The notes: generated by a model not told the origin, from the sequence alone. A DNA stretch of 64,000 nt from Streptomyces koelreuteriae (GCF_018604545.1 NZ_CP075896.1:2232001-2296000), one strand, 5' to 3'; numbered from the stretch's first letter, positions 17,591-26,888 are shown. Translations and numbers: made by a program.

Positions 17591-18109
17591 GTGAACTCTT
17601 TCCGTCACCGGCACCGTTTTGTCTTCCGCATGTTCCGCCTGCCCGCTCTCGCGCTGTTGATCACTGTCGCGGGCTGCTCCTCAGCAGACGACAGCGCGTC
17701 GGCGGCGGTTCCCAGTCCGGGCGCCAAGGCCACCGAACTGTGCCGGAACCTGGACAAGGTACTGCCCGCGAAGGTGGACGGTGAGCGCCGCGAGGATCCC
17801 GAGCCCGCGTCGGCGCTGACGGCGGGCTGGGGCAGCCCGGCGATCATACTGCGCTGCGGTGTTCCGCAGCCGCCGAAGATGGTCGATCCGAAGGTGGCCG
17901 ACGGACGTGATCCGGACGCGGTCGCCGGGGGTGTGAACGGGGTGGACTGGCTGATGGAGGAGCGCGGCGACGGGGGGCATGTCTTCACCACCGCCAACCG
18001 GGAGGCGTACGTGGAAGTACGCGTGCCGGACGGGCCGGACACCTCCGGGGTGCTGATCGATCTGGCCTCCGCAGTGAAGAAGGCGATCCCCGAGGGGATC
18101 GCCTCCTGA
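17591..18109 (+). CDS. DUF3515 lipoprotein
   Basis: About 172 residues with an N-terminal signal (FRLPALALLITVAGC) whose lipobox VAGC predicts attachment of Cys to membrane lipid after signal peptidase II cleavage. The mature part is a DUF3515 domain of unknown function (CRNLDKVLPAKVDGERR ... ILRCGVPQP ... VDWLMEERG). GTG at 17585 or 17591 is possible. TACCCT at 17579-17584, 6 nt before 17591, and the absence of a Shine-Dalgarno sequence suggest a leaderless start at 17591. It is convergent with ddl; these two genes and thiL are commonly neighbours in Streptomyces. Confidence 0.87.
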   Translation: MNSFRHRHRFVFRMFRLPALALLITVAGCSSADDSASAAVPSPGAKATELCRNLDKVLPAKVDGERREDPEPASALTAGWGSPAIILRCGVPQPPKMVDPKVADGRDPDAVAGGVNGVDWLMEERGDGGHVFTTANREAYVEVRVPDGPDTSGVLIDLASAVKKAIPEGIAS

Positions 18110-18143
18110 CCTCTCCGGACGCCTCCCGCGACGCGCGGTCGCC

Positions 18144-19301
18144 TCAGCGCAGGCCCGTCGAGCGGCGCAGCGCCGCCTGCACCAGGCGGTCCACCAGCTC
18201 CGGGTAGGACACCCCGCTCGCCTGCCACATCTGCGGGTACATCGAGATGGGTGTGAAGCCGGGCATCGTGTTGATCTCGTTGATCACGAACTCGCCGTCC
18301 TCGGTGAGGAAGAAGTCCGCGCGGACCAGGCCCTCGCAGGACGCCGCGTCGAAGGCGCCGACCGCCAGACGCTGGACCTCGGCCGTCTCCTCGGGCGTCA
18401 GCGGCGCGGGCACGATCCCCGGCGTCGAGTCGATGTACTTGGCCTCGAAGTCGTAGTACGCGTGCGCCTCGGGCGTGGGGATCTCGGCCGGGGCGGAGGC
18501 CCGGGGGCCGTCCTCGAACTCCAGGACGCCGCACTCGATCTCGCGGCCCCGCAGCGCGGCCTCCACCAGGATCTTCGGGTCGTGGCGCTGGGCCTCGGCG
18601 ATCGCCTCGTCGAGTCCGGAGAGGTCGTCGACCTTGGTGATGCCGATCGAGGAACCGGCGCGCGCGGGCTTCACGAACAGCGGCCAGCCGTGCTCGCCGG
18701 CGAAGTCGACGATCTTCTTGCGGGCGGCGGTCTCGTCCTGCTCCCACTCACGCGGGCGGACCACCACGTACGGGCCCACCTTGAGCCCGAAGGAGGTGAA
18801 CACCCGCTTCATGTACTCCTTGTCCTGGCCCACGGCCGAGGCGAGCACACCCGAACCCACGTACGGGACACCGGAGAGCTCCAGAAGGCCCTGGAGGGTG
18901 CCGTCCTCGCCGTACGGGCCGTGCAGCACCGGAAAGACCACGTCGACCTCGCCGAGCGCCTTGGGAACCGATCCCGGCTCGCTGTAGACGACTTCGCGGT
19001 TGGCGGGGTCGACCGGGAGGATCACGCCGCCCTCGTCGGACTCGGCGAGCGCGTCGACGCTCGGCGGGCGCCGGTCGACGATCGCCATCCGCTCCGGTTC
19101 GTCCGCCGTGAGCGCCCAGCGGCCGTCCTGGGTGATGCCGATCGGCAGGACGTCGTACTTGGTCCGGTCGATGGCCTTGAGGACGGCGCCGGCGGTGACC
19201 ACGGAGATCCCGTGTTCGGAGCTGCGCCCGCCGAACACGACGGCCACACGCGGCTTGCGAGGCGGCTGCTCGGGGCTCTGGGGGAGGTTCTCGGTGCTCA
19301 T
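18144..19301 (-). CDS. ddl: D-alanine--D-alanine ligase
   Basis: Makes the D-Ala-D-Ala dipeptide of peptidoglycan precursors. 385 residues, an ATP-grasp enzyme. N-terminal VAVVFGGRSSEHGISVVTA, ATP-binding KPARAGSSIGITKV, and C-terminal FVINEINTMPGFTPISMYP with the metal-binding Glu and Asn are all present. The Tyr of the family Y-P/specificity region cannot be assigned with confidence by eye. It lies downstream of gpsA and the acyltransferase on the same strand, with a 59-bp gap to gpsA. Confidence 0.96.
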   Translation of the reverse strand: MSTENLPQSPEQPPRKPRVAVVFGGRSSEHGISVVTAGAVLKAIDRTKYDVLPIGITQDGRWALTADEPERMAIVDRRPPSVDALAESDEGGVILPVDPANREVVYSEPGSVPKALGEVDVVFPVLHGPYGEDGTLQGLLELSGVPYVGSGVLASAVGQDKEYMKRVFTSFGLKVGPYVVVRPREWEQDETAARKKIVDFAGEHGWPLFVKPARAGSSIGITKVDDLSGLDEAIAEAQRHDPKILVEAALRGREIECGVLEFEDGPRASAPAEIPTPEAHAYYDFEAKYIDSTPGIVPAPLTPEETAEVQRLAVGAFDAASCEGLVRADFFLTEDGEFVINEINTMPGFTPISMYPQMWQASGVSYPELVDRLVQAALRRSTGLR

Positions 19302-19360
19302 ATCGGGTTGAGAGTACCCGTTGGTAGGACTGGGATACAGCGCCCCCGGCGTCGCGTCGC

Positions 19361-20371
19361 TCAGCGTCGTTCGGGCTTCGCGCTGCGCGACATCAGCTCC
19401 TTGAGGGCCACCACCGGAGGCTTGCCCTCGTGCACGATGTCCACGACCGTCTCGGTGATCGGCATGTCGACTCCGTGCCGCCGGGCCAGATCCAGCACCG
19501 ACTCGCAGGACTTGACGCCCTCGGCGGTCTGCTTGGTGACCGCGATGGTCTCCTGCAGGGTCATGCCCTTGCCGAGGTTGGTGCCGAAGGTGTGGTTGCG
19601 GGACAGCGGCGAGGAGCAGGTGGCCACCAGGTCGCCCAGGCCCGCGAGTCCGGAGAAGGTCAGCGGGTCGGCGCCCAGGGCCATGCCGAGCCGGGTCGTC
19701 TCGGCGAGACCGCGGGTGATGAGCGAGCCCTTGGCGTTGTCGCCGAGGCCCATGCCGTCCGCGATGCCGACGGCCAGCCCGATGACGTTCTTCACCGCGC
19801 CGCCGAGTTCACAGCCGACGACGTCGGTGTTGGTGTACGGGCGGAAGTACGGCGTGTGGCAGGCGGCCTGGAGCCGCTGGGCGACGGCCTCGTCGGTGCA
19901 GGCGACCACGGCGGCGGCCGGCATCCGCGCGGCGATCTCCCGGGCCAGATTGGGCCCCGTGACCACGGCGATGCGCTCCGGGCCGACCTTGGCGACGTCG
20001 TCGATGACCTCGCTCATCCGCATCGCGGAGCCGAGTTCGACGCCCTTCATCAGCGACACGAGGACCGTGTTCGGGGCGAGCAGCGGGCTCCAGTCGGCGA
20101 GATTGCCGCGCAGGGTCTGCGAGGGGACCGAGAGGACCGTGAAGTCGGCGTCCGCGGCGGCTTCCGCGGGATCCGTGGTGGCCCGTACGTTCTCCGGCAG
20201 CTCGACGCCCGGGAAGTAGTCGGGATTGGTGCGGGTGGAGTTGATGGCCTCCACGAGCTCCGGACGGCGCCCCCACAGGGTGACCTCGCACCCCGCGTCG
20301 GCGAGCACCATGCCGAACGCCGTACCCCACGAACCGGCGCTCAGCACCGCCGCCTTGACCGGCTTGCTCAC
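19361..20371 (-). CDS. gpsA: NAD(P)H-dependent glycerol-3-phosphate dehydrogenase
   Basis: Reduces dihydroxyacetone phosphate to sn-glycerol 3-phosphate for phospholipid synthesis. 336 residues with the N-terminal Rossmann motif SAGSWGTAFG, in which Ser replaces the usual first Gly. SLMKGVE follows, then the catalytic-Lys segment GAVKNVIGLAVGIADG and AETTRLGMALGADPLTFSGLAGLGDL. GTG 20371 overlaps the stop of the acyltransferase by 4 bp, so the two lipid-synthesis genes are translationally coupled. Confidence 0.96.
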   Translation of the reverse strand: MSKPVKAAVLSAGSWGTAFGMVLADAGCEVTLWGRRPELVEAINSTRTNPDYFPGVELPENVRATTDPAEAAADADFTVLSVPSQTLRGNLADWSPLLAPNTVLVSLMKGVELGSAMRMSEVIDDVAKVGPERIAVVTGPNLAREIAARMPAAAVVACTDEAVAQRLQAACHTPYFRPYTNTDVVGCELGGAVKNVIGLAVGIADGMGLGDNAKGSLITRGLAETTRLGMALGADPLTFSGLAGLGDLVATCSSPLSRNHTFGTNLGKGMTLQETIAVTKQTAEGVKSCESVLDLARRHGVDMPITETVVDIVHEGKPPVVALKELMSRSAKPERR

Positions 20372-21171
20372 TTGCCCAGCCCCTCTTCCTGCGCCGACTG
20401 CACCGACTGCACCGATTCCTGCCCGCCCCGCTGTGCCTGCGCCTGGGTGCGGCGCCGCTGTTCGACCCGCTCCCGGCGCGGGTCGTAGGGCGTGGCGGGC
20501 GCCTTCTCCCCGCGGATCTCCTCGAGCTGACAGGTGACGGCGGCCATGATGACCTCGGTGGCTTCCTTCAGCAGGTCCGCCGTCATCTCCTGGTCGTAGA
20601 ACCGCGAGAGGTCCACGGGCGGTCCGGCGAGCACGCGGTGCGTCTTGCGCGGCAGGAGGTGCGGCTTCTTCGCGTACGGCGGCAGCAATTCGTTGCAGCC
20701 CCACTGGGCGACGGGGATCACCGGGCACTTGGTCTCCAGGGCGACGCGCGCCGCCCCGGTCTTGCCGGTCATGGGCCAGCCCTCCGGGTCGCGGGTGAGC
20801 GTGCCCTCGGGATAGAAGGCGACGCATTCACCGCGGTTCACGGCGTCGATCGCGGCCCGGAATGCGCTGAGCGCGTCCGTGCTCTCGCGGTAGACGGGGA
20901 TCTGCCCGGTACCTCGCATGGCGGCCCCGACGAATCCGCTCTTGAAAAGCCCGCTCTTCGCGAGGAATCGCGGAACGCGCCCGGTGTTGTACTGAAAGTG
21001 CGCGTAAGCGAAGGGATCGACGTGCGAATTGTGGTTCACCGCGGTGATAAATCCACCATCAGCCGGAATGTGCTCGATTCCGCGCCAGTCCCGCCTGAGC
21101 AGAACCACCAGCGGCGGTTTGCAGATCACCGCGGCGAAGCGGTACCAGAAGCCGATTCTGCGGCGGGGCAC
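20368..21171 (-). CDS. 1-acyl-sn-glycerol-3-phosphate acyltransferase family protein
   Basis: 267 residues of the PlsC family, which transfers an acyl chain to lysophosphatidic acid. It has NHNSHVDP (the HX4D catalytic motif) and FYPEGTLTRD, plus a membrane-proximal start (RRRIGFWYRFAAVICKPPLVV). The last ~30 residues are Gln/Arg-rich and hydrophilic. GTG 21171 lies about 8 nt after GAGGAAGG. It sits immediately upstream of gpsA, whose product makes its substrate's backbone. Exact acceptor specificity is not shown by sequence. Confidence 0.92.
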   Translation of the reverse strand: MPRRRIGFWYRFAAVICKPPLVVLLRRDWRGIEHIPADGGFITAVNHNSHVDPFAYAHFQYNTGRVPRFLAKSGLFKSGFVGAAMRGTGQIPVYRESTDALSAFRAAIDAVNRGECVAFYPEGTLTRDPEGWPMTGKTGAARVALETKCPVIPVAQWGCNELLPPYAKKPHLLPRKTHRVLAGPPVDLSRFYDQEMTADLLKEATEVIMAAVTCQLEEIRGEKAPATPYDPRRERVEQRRRTQAQAQRGGQESVQSVQSAQEEGLGK

Positions 21172-21330
21172 GCGGACACCTTCCTCTAGGGCCTGGAGCG
21201 GGGGCCACCGGGGGGCCGCACAAGTGTCGCCCCAGGCCGCCGGTCTGTCGAGAACACCGTACGCCCCGACCTGCCCGCCGCCCGAGGCCCCGGGTGACAA
21301 TGACCGCGACAAGAGAGGGACGGAACACCT

Positions 21331-21969
21331 GTGCAGTGGACGTTGGTCGTACCCCTGAAACCCCTGGCCCAGGCCAAGAGCAGGCTTGCGGACACCGCGG
21401 ACGACAGGCTGCGGCCGGGCCTGGCGCTCGCCTTCGCCCAGGACACCGTGGCGGCCGCGCTGGCCTGTCCCGCGGTACGGGATGTGGCAGTCGTCACGGA
21501 CGACGCCCGGGCGGGCCGTGAGCTGGCCGTACTCGGCGCCGCGATCATCCCCGACGAGCCGGGAAGCGGCCTCAACGCCGCTCTCGCACACGGGGCGCGG
21601 ATCATACGGTCCACTCGCCGGGAAAGTCCGGTGGCCGCGCTCAACGCCGATCTGCCGGCACTGCGCCCGCCGGAATTGACCCGGGTACTCGACGCGGCCG
21701 CTGAATTCCCGCGCGCATTTCTCCCGGACGCGGCCGCTATCGGAACGACCCTGCTGGCCGCTGCCCCGGGCCGTGAATTGCTCCCGGCCTTCGGCACCGA
21801 TTCCCGGGCCCGGCACCGGGCGTCAGGGGCCGTGGAACTGGGCCTCGCCGACGTGGATTCCGTACGCCAGGACGTGGACACCGGCGACGACCTGCGCAAC
21901 GCGCTGGCCCTGGGGGTCGGTCCTCATACGGCCGCGGCCGCCGCGCGGTTGCTGATCCCCGGGCAGTAG
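21331..21969 (+). CDS. cofC: Phosphoenolpyruvate/2-phospho-L-lactate guanylyltransferase (F420 synthesis)
   Basis: 212 residues. CofC (FbiD in mycobacteria) couples GTP to phosphoenolpyruvate or phospholactate to start the F420 side chain. Seen: the nucleotidyltransferase start WTLVVPLKPLAQAKSRL, AVVTDD, and the ALNADLPALRP metal-binding segment. GTG 21331 is chosen from the family N-terminus. It is divergent from the acyltransferase and is followed 9 bp later by a small gene. Confidence 0.92.
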   Translation: MQWTLVVPLKPLAQAKSRLADTADDRLRPGLALAFAQDTVAAALACPAVRDVAVVTDDARAGRELAVLGAAIIPDEPGSGLNAALAHGARIIRSTRRESPVAALNADLPALRPPELTRVLDAAAEFPRAFLPDAAAIGTTLLAAAPGRELLPAFGTDSRARHRASGAVELGLADVDSVRQDVDTGDDLRNALALGVGPHTAAAAARLLIPGQ

Positions 21970-21978
21970 GCTGCGGCC

Positions 21979-22182
21979 ATGCAGGCGACCGCGTACACGT
22001 ACGACCCCGAAAGCCGCAGCGGACAGGTTCTTCTGGACGACGGCACCCCGGTGCCCTTCGACGCGCCGGCGTTCGACGCGGGGGGTCTCAGGCTGCTGCG
22101 CCCCGGGCAGCGCGTGCGTATCGAGGTGGAAGGCGCGAAGGACGACCTCAGGATCACTCTGGTGACGCTGCAGACCCTCTGA
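21979..22182 (+). CDS. Small OB-fold-like protein
   Basis: 67 residues, ATG at 21979, 9 bp after cofC. The pattern AYTYDPESRSGQVLLDDGTPVPFDAP ends in LRPGQRVRIEVE and is short beta-strands and turns, like a cold-shock-type or S1-type OB fold, but RNP motifs are absent. It may be a nucleic-acid or ligand-binding fold; no function is assigned. Confidence 0.75.
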   Translation: MQATAYTYDPESRSGQVLLDDGTPVPFDAPAFDAGGLRLLRPGQRVRIEVEGAKDDLRITLVTLQTL

Positions 22183-22228
22183 CCTCTGCTTGAGCGGGCT
22201 TTTGAACGACCTCTGCGCGAACACGCCG

Positions 22229-22259
22229 CGGGCCGGACTCCATGTGGGAGTCCGGCCCG
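22229..22259. terminator. Bidirectional terminator-type hairpin
   Basis: A perfect 13-bp stem (22229-22241 with 22247-22259) between the convergent ends of the small OB-like gene and hupS. The T content is limited, so it may act by stem strength alone. Confidence 0.7.
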
Positions 22260-22281
22260 TCGCGTGAGTGACCCGGTGCCC

Positions 22282-22923
22282 TTACTTCTTGCGGGCGGTG
22301 GTCTTCTTGGCGGTGGTCTTGCGCGCCGTCGACTTCTTGGCGGGCGCCTTCTTGGCCGTGGCCTTCTTCGCCGGGGCCTTCTTGGCGGTGGTCTTCTTCG
22401 CGGCGGTGCTCTTGGCGGTCGCCGTGGTCTTCTTGGCGGGCGCCTTCTTCGCCGTCGTCTTCTTCGCGGCCGCCGTCTTCGTGGTCGCCTTCTTCGCCGT
22501 CGTCTTCTTGGCGGTGGTCTTCTTGGCGGCGGCCTTCTTCGCGGTCGCCTTCTTCGCGGCGGCCTTCTTGACCGTCGCGCCGGCACCGCCGGTCAGGCTG
22601 CCCTTCGGCGCCTTCTTGACCGAGACCTCGCCACCGCGCGGCAGCTTCTTCGAGCCGCTGACCAGGTCCTTGAAGCCCTGACCCGCACGGAAGCGCGGAA
22701 CGGAGGTCTTCTTGACCCGAACCCGCTCGCCCGTCTGGGGGTTACGGGCGTACCGGGCCGGACGGTCGACCTTCTCGAACGAACCGAAGCCGGTGACGGA
22801 AACCCGCTCACCCGAGACGACCGCGCGGACGATGGCGTCCAGTACGTGGTCGACAGCATCGGCGGCCTGCTGGCGGCCGCCCATCTTGTCGGCAATCGCT
22901 TCTACGAGCTGCGCCTTGTTCAC
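22282..22923 (-). CDS. hupS: HU-family nucleoid protein with histone-H1-like tail (HupS)
   Basis: 213 residues. The first ~95 residues are a standard HU domain ([23 protein letters not shown] ... [11 protein letters not shown]). The rest is a tail of more than 100 residues of Ala/Lys repeats ([12 protein letters not shown] units), as in HupS, which compacts spore nucleoids in Streptomyces. GTG 22923 is used. The gene is single, between a hairpin and an AT-rich upstream region. The tail DNA is repetitive in the gene itself. Confidence 0.96.
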   Translation of the reverse strand: MNKAQLVEAIADKMGGRQQAADAVDHVLDAIVRAVVSGERVSVTGFGSFEKVDRPARYARNPQTGERVRVKKTSVPRFRAGQGFKDLVSGSKKLPRGGEVSVKKAPKGSLTGGAGATVKKAAAKKATAKKAAAKKTTAKKTTAKKATTKTAAAKKTTAKKAPAKKTTATAKSTAAKKTTAKKAPAKKATAKKAPAKKSTARKTTAKKTTARKK

Positions 22924-22984
22924 GTCTTCCCCTTCGGAGACATCGCCAGAACGAATGTGTTCAAGCTTTTTCGCACGTTAGGCA

Positions 22985-23012
22985 GATATATACCGCAAAT
23001 CAAACACGAAAC
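22985..23012 (-). promoter_or_regulatory. Candidate hupS promoter in an AT-rich patch
   Basis: Read on the minus strand: GTTTCG (23007-23012), 16-bp spacer, then TATATC (22985-22990). The patch from ~22970 to 23015 is strikingly AT-rich for this window, as expected for a promoter or HU-autoregulated site. The hexamers are only approximate. Confidence 0.35.
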
Positions 23013-23059
23013 GGGCTTCTCACCCTTGTGCCGCAACGAACTCGACGGTGTCGTCCGGT

Positions 23060-23290
23060 TCAGCGTTCCTCGTCGGGGAGACGTCCCTCGTCGAGGTCCG
23101 CGGTGAACCGTTCCAGCCGCCTTGCCGCGTCGGCGAGATCGTGCTTGGCCGCGGCCGTAATGACCAGCAGCTTCCGGGTCAGCGCCATCCGTACGCCCTC
23201 CGGGACTTGCAGTGCGCGCACCCTTGCGTGCGCTTCCTTGAGTTGGTCCGCGACTGCCGCATAGAGCTCGAGTTGGCCGTCGTGTTCCAT
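23060..23290 (-). CDS. Small conserved hypothetical protein
   Basis: 76 residues from ATG 23290: EHDGQLELYAAVADQLKEAH ... ALTRKLLVITAAAKHDLADA. It is predominantly helical and charged, with no signal peptide, membrane segment or metal motif. I do not recognise its family. Codon use looks genuine (GC-rich third positions). It lies between hupS and leuCD, on the same strand as both. Confidence 0.65.
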   Translation of the reverse strand: MEHDGQLELYAAVADQLKEAHARVRALQVPEGVRMALTRKLLVITAAAKHDLADAARRLERFTADLDEGRLPDEER

Positions 23291-23475
23291 GCACAGATTG
23301 TGCCATCTGGGGCGAGTTGTCGCCTGCGCAGGGGACAACTACCGCCGCAAACGGCCTTCCTGGCACGCGCGGAAGTCACGGCTGTACACCTCGCGTACCC
23401 CGGCAACCACCCGCATAACGTGGGAAGTTGAGCGTCACCCTCCGGGCGGACAGGGCCGTTCGGGTGCAGACACGG

Positions 23476-23508
23476 CTGTACCCCCGATCGGGCTGATCGG
23501 GGGTACAG
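23476..23508 (-). terminator. Terminator-type hairpin after leuD
   Basis: A perfect 14-bp stem (23476-23489 with 23495-23508) around a 5-nt loop, 59 bp past the leuD stop. No long T-tract follows on the minus strand. Confidence 0.7.
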
Positions 23509-23567
23509 AGGGGGTGTTGCGGTGGCCGAAAGTCGCCTTGTTCAGAGGCGCCGCACCGTGCTCGGGA

Positions 23568-24161
23568 TCAGAGCTGGATCGTCTGCGGCTTGAACACGGG
23601 ACGCTTCGCCTCGTACGCGGCGATGTCTTCCTCGTTCTGGAGGGTGATCGAGATGTCGTCGAGGCCGTTCAGCAGCCGCCAGCGAGAGTTCTCGTCCAGC
23701 TCGAAGGAGGCGGTGACGCCCTCGGCGCGCACCTCGCGGGCGACCAGGTCGACGGTGATCTCGGCCTGCGGGTCCTTCTCGGCGAGCTCCATCAGCGCGT
23801 CCACGATCTTCTGCTCCAGAACCACCGTGAGCAGGCCGTTCTTGAGCGAGTTGCCGCGGAAGATATCGGCGAAGCGGGAGGAGATCACGGTCTTGAAGCC
23901 GTAGTTCTGCAGCGCCCAGACGGCGTGCTCACGGGAGGAGCCGGTGCCGAAGTCGGGGCCGGCGACCAGGACGGTCGCGCCCTGCCGCTCGGGCTGGTTG
24001 AGCACGAACGACTCGTCCTTGCGCCAGGCCTCGAACAGCCCGTCCTCGAACCCGTCGCGCGTGACCTTCTTGAGCCAGTGGGCGGGGATGATCTGGTCGG
24101 TGTCGACGTTGCTGCGGCGCAGCGGGACGGCCCGGCCGGTGTGGGTGGTGAAGGCTTCCAT
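23568..24161 (-). CDS. leuD: 3-isopropylmalate dehydratase small subunit
   Basis: Partner of LeuC in the isomerisation of 2- to 3-isopropylmalate, step two of leucine synthesis. 197 residues, normal length: [14 protein letters not shown], the substrate-binding [13 protein letters not shown] and [18 protein letters not shown] are all present. Start ATG 24161 is 5 bp after the leuC stop, so the two form an operon. Confidence 0.97.
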   Translation of the reverse strand: MEAFTTHTGRAVPLRRSNVDTDQIIPAHWLKKVTRDGFEDGLFEAWRKDESFVLNQPERQGATVLVAGPDFGTGSSREHAVWALQNYGFKTVISSRFADIFRGNSLKNGLLTVVLEQKIVDALMELAEKDPQAEITVDLVAREVRAEGVTASFELDENSRWRLLNGLDDISITLQNEEDIAAYEAKRPVFKPQTIQL

Positions 24162-24166
24162 GGTTC

Positions 24167-25594
24167 TCAGACTCCAGCGGGCGTACGGTCGTCGGCGGAC
24201 AGGTCGGCCGGGGAGGCCAGGTGGCCGAGGACGGCGGTCGCGGCCGCGACCTGCGGCGACACCAGGTGCGTCCGGCCGCCCTTGCCCTGCCGGCCCTCGA
24301 AGTTGCGGTTGGAGGTGGACGCGGAGCGCTCACCCGGGGCCAGCTGGTCGGGGTTCATGCCCAGACACATCGAGCAGCCCGCGTGCCGCCATTCGGCGCC
24401 GGCGTCCTTGAAGACGACGTCCAGACCCTCGGAAACGGCCTGCAGACCGACCCGCGCGGAGCCCGGGACGACCAGCATCCGTACGCCGTCGGCGACTTTG
24501 CGGCCCTTGACGAGCTCGGCGGCCGCGCGCAGGTCCTCGATGCGGCCGTTGGTGCAGGAGCCTACGAAGACGGTGTCCACCTTGATGGAGCGCAGCGGCT
24601 GCCCGGCCTCCAACCCCATGTACTCCAGGGCCTTTTCGGCGGCGAAGCGCTCCGATGCGTCTTCGTACGAAGCAGGGTCGGGGACGGACGCCGAAAGGGG
24701 TGCGCCCTGGCCGGGGTTGGTGCCCCAGGTGACGAACGGCGCCAGCTCGGTGGCGTCGATGACGACCTCGGCGTCGAACTCGGCGTCCTCGTCGGTCCTG
24801 AGCGTCTTCCAGTACTCGACGGCCGCGTCCCAGTCGGCACCCTCGGGGGCGTGCGGGCGGCCCTGGAGGTACGCGAACGTGGTCTCGTCGGGGGCGATCA
24901 TGCCCGCGCGGGCACCGGCCTCGATCGACATGTTGCAGATGGTCATGCGGGCTTCCATCGACAGCTTCTCGATGGCCTCGCCGCGGTACTCCAGGACGTA
25001 GCCCTGGCCGCCGCCGGTGCCGATCCGCGCGATGATCGCCAGGATCAGGTCCTTGGCGGTGACGCCGTCGGGCAGCTCGCCGTTGACCGTGATCGCCATG
25101 GTCTTGGGGCGGGACATCGGCAGCGTCTGGGTGGCCAGCACGTGCTCCACCTGGGAGGTGCCGATGCCGAACGCCAGCGCGCCGAAGGCGCCGTGCGTGG
25201 AGGTGTGCGAGTCGCCGCAGACGACGGTGGTGCCGGGCTGGGTCAGGCCCAGCTGGGGGCCGACGACGTGCACGACGCCCTGCTCGACGTCGCCCAGCGG
25301 GTGCAGACGCACGCCGAAGTCGGCGGCGTTCTTGCGCAGCGTCTCCAGCTGAACCCGGGAGACCGGGTCGGCGATGGGCTTGTCGATGTCGAGGGTGGGG
25401 GTGTTGTGGTCCTCGGTGGCGATGGTGAGGTCGAGGCGCCGGACCTTGCGGCCGCTCTTGCGCAGACCGTCGAAGGCCTGCGGGCTGGTCACCTCGTGCA
25501 GCAGGTGCAGATCGATGAAGAGAAGGTCGGGCTCGCCCTCGGCGCGCCGGACGACATGGTCGTCCCAGACTTTCTCCGCGAGTGTCCTACCCAT
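24167..25594 (-). CDS. leuC: 3-isopropylmalate dehydratase large subunit
   Basis: 475 residues, aconitase family. It has the 4Fe-4S ligands in VGSCTNG and CSMCLGMN, plus the catalytic segments [20 protein letters not shown] and [19 protein letters not shown] 25594 gives the standard [15 protein letters not shown]. It is divergent from ndgR with a 196-bp intergenic region that carries an NdgR-type operator, consistent with the known control of leuCD by NdgR. Confidence 0.97.
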   Translation of the reverse strand: MGRTLAEKVWDDHVVRRAEGEPDLLFIDLHLLHEVTSPQAFDGLRKSGRKVRRLDLTIATEDHNTPTLDIDKPIADPVSRVQLETLRKNAADFGVRLHPLGDVEQGVVHVVGPQLGLTQPGTTVVCGDSHTSTHGAFGALAFGIGTSQVEHVLATQTLPMSRPKTMAITVNGELPDGVTAKDLILAIIARIGTGGGQGYVLEYRGEAIEKLSMEARMTICNMSIEAGARAGMIAPDETTFAYLQGRPHAPEGADWDAAVEYWKTLRTDEDAEFDAEVVIDATELAPFVTWGTNPGQGAPLSASVPDPASYEDASERFAAEKALEYMGLEAGQPLRSIKVDTVFVGSCTNGRIEDLRAAAELVKGRKVADGVRMLVVPGSARVGLQAVSEGLDVVFKDAGAEWRHAGCSMCLGMNPDQLAPGERSASTSNRNFEGRQGKGGRTHLVSPQVAAATAVLGHLASPADLSADDRTPAGV

Positions 25595-25757
25595 CGCTGT
25601 TCCCTCCGGCCGACGACGATCCGCCGGCCCAACTAGAGATCTTGAGGAGGCGGGCCCGCGCCCCTGGATTCCGGGCATCCGCCGCCAGGCCCGTACGTCA
25701 CGGGCCGTTGTGACTTCGTGTCTTCAAGAGTGGCGGGTTCCACGGAAAATTGAACTT

Positions 25758-25790
25758 GCGTTTCACAGAGTGAGACGCGAGTATCGTTTC
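25758..25790. promoter_or_regulatory. NdgR operator region
   Basis: The main site is GCGTTTCAC-AGA-GTGAGACGC (25758-25778), an inverted repeat with 8 of 9 arm positions matching. Overlapping it, GAGACG ... CGTTTC (25772-25790) gives a second imperfect dyad ending at the ndgR start codon. The arrangement fits IclR-family operators controlling both leuCD and ndgR itself. Confidence 0.6.
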
Positions 25791-26507
25791 ATGGACAACA
25801 GTAGCGGCGTCGGCGTTCTGGACAAGGCGGCCCTCGTCCTGAGCGCTCTGGAGTCCGGTCCGGCCACCCTCGCGGGCCTGGTCGGCGCTACCGGACTGGC
25901 ACGACCCACGGCCCACCGCCTGGCCGTGGCCCTGGAACACCACCGCATGGTGGCGCGCGACATGCAGGGCCGTTTCATTCTCGGCCCTCGCCTGGCAGAA
26001 CTCGCAGCGGCGGCGGGTGAGGACCGTCTCCTCGCCACGGCCGGCCCGGTGCTCACGCATGTCCGTGACATCACGGGCGAGAGCGCGCAGCTCTACCGCC
26101 GCCAAGGCGACATGCGGATCTGCGTGGCCGCGGCGGAGCGTCTGTCCGGACTGCGGGACACCGTCCCGGTCGGTTCGACGCTCACGATGAAGGCCGGCTC
26201 CTCGGCACAGATCCTGCTGGCCTGGGAGGAGCCGGAGCGGCTGCACCGGGGTCTGCAGGGCGCCCGCTTCACGGCGACGGCCCTGTCGGGCGTACGGCGC
26301 CGGGGCTGGGCCCAGTCGATCGGCGAGCGCGAGCCGGGCGTCGCGTCCGTCTCCGCGCCGGTGCGGGGGCCGTCGAACCGGGTGGTGGCGGCCGTCTCCG
26401 TCTCCGGGCCGATCGAGCGTCTGACCCGTCACCCGGGGCGGATGCACGCCCAGGCCGTGATCGACGCCGCCGGGCGCCTCTCCGAGGCGCTGCGACGCAC
26501 TGGCTGA
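25791..26507 (+). CDS. ndgR: IclR-family regulator of leucine/glutamate metabolism
   Basis: 238 residues. N-terminal winged helix (VLDKAALVLSALESGPATLAGL, then RPTAHRLAVALEHHRMV) followed by the IclR effector domain (MRICVAAAERLSGLRDTVPVG, TMKAGSSAQILLAW, SVSAPVRGPSNRVVAAVSVSG). In Streptomyces NdgR/AreB controls leuCD and other amino acid genes. ATG 25791 has no Shine-Dalgarno sequence and lies at the end of the operator, which suggests a leaderless mRNA. Length equals the known family. Confidence 0.95.
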   Translation: MDNSSGVGVLDKAALVLSALESGPATLAGLVGATGLARPTAHRLAVALEHHRMVARDMQGRFILGPRLAELAAAAGEDRLLATAGPVLTHVRDITGESAQLYRRQGDMRICVAAAERLSGLRDTVPVGSTLTMKAGSSAQILLAWEEPERLHRGLQGARFTATALSGVRRRGWAQSIGEREPGVASVSAPVRGPSNRVVAAVSVSGPIERLTRHPGRMHAQAVIDAAGRLSEALRRTG

Positions 26508-26614
26508 ACCGACGGGGTGTTCTCGGGGAAGGTCGGCCTCAACGCCGCGGCAGGCTTTTCCCCGACCAAGCGCCATGACAGGGACGGTTTCGTCGTCGGG
26601 TGCGGGCCCGGAAG

Positions 26615-26646
26615 TGGTTGCTCGCGCAGTTCCCCGCGCCCCCAAA
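26615..26646. repeat. Dispersed intergenic repeat, copy 2
   Basis: Carries TCGCGCAGTTCCCCGCGCCC like copies at 5785 and 44408. It lies between ndgR and the tRNA terminator. Confidence 0.75.
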
Positions 26647-26660
26647 CGACAGGGCATACG

Positions 26661-26690
26661 AAAAGGCCCCCCACCGAAGTGGAGGGCCGT
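26661..26690 (-). terminator. Intrinsic terminator of the tRNA cluster
   Basis: On the minus strand it reads GGCCCTCCAC, loop TTCG, GTGGGGGGCC, then TTTT: a GC-rich stem with one mismatch, a UUCG-class tetraloop and a T-run. It lies 10 bp past the last tRNA. Confidence 0.85.
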
Positions 26691-26699
26691 TCTCTGTTG

Positions 26700-26772
26700 T
26701 ACCCCCGACCGGATTCGAACCGGCGCTACCGCCTTGAGAGGGCGGCGTGCTAGGCCGCTACACAACGGGGGC
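26700..26772 (-). tRNA. tRNA-Glu (CTC), copy 1
   Basis: 73 nt with a full cloverleaf: acceptor GCCCCCG / CGGGGGT (G1-U72), anticodon stem CCGCC-GGCGG with loop CTCTCAA giving anticodon CTC, and T-arm GGTTCGAATCC. The discriminator is A; CCA is not encoded. Confidence 0.96.
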
Positions 26773-26816
26773 GTGGAGCCTGCAGGCGTTTAGTACTACA
26801 CCGCCGCAGGTCCGAG

Positions 26817-26888
26817 CTGGTCTACCTGGACTCGAACCAAGACTAACTGAACCAGAATCAGTCGTGCTGCCAATTACACCATAGACCA
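26817..26888 (-). tRNA. tRNA-Gln (CTG), copy 1
   Basis: 72 nt. Acceptor TGGTCTA / TAGACCA with discriminator G, anticodon stem ACTGA-TCAGT with loop TTCTGGT giving CTG, T-loop GTTCGAGTC. CCA is not encoded. Confidence 0.96.

Noticed and set aside
22282..22640. Repetitive GC-rich stretch as a DNA repeat array
   Set aside because: It is the coding repeat of the HupS lysine tail; no separate element is needed.
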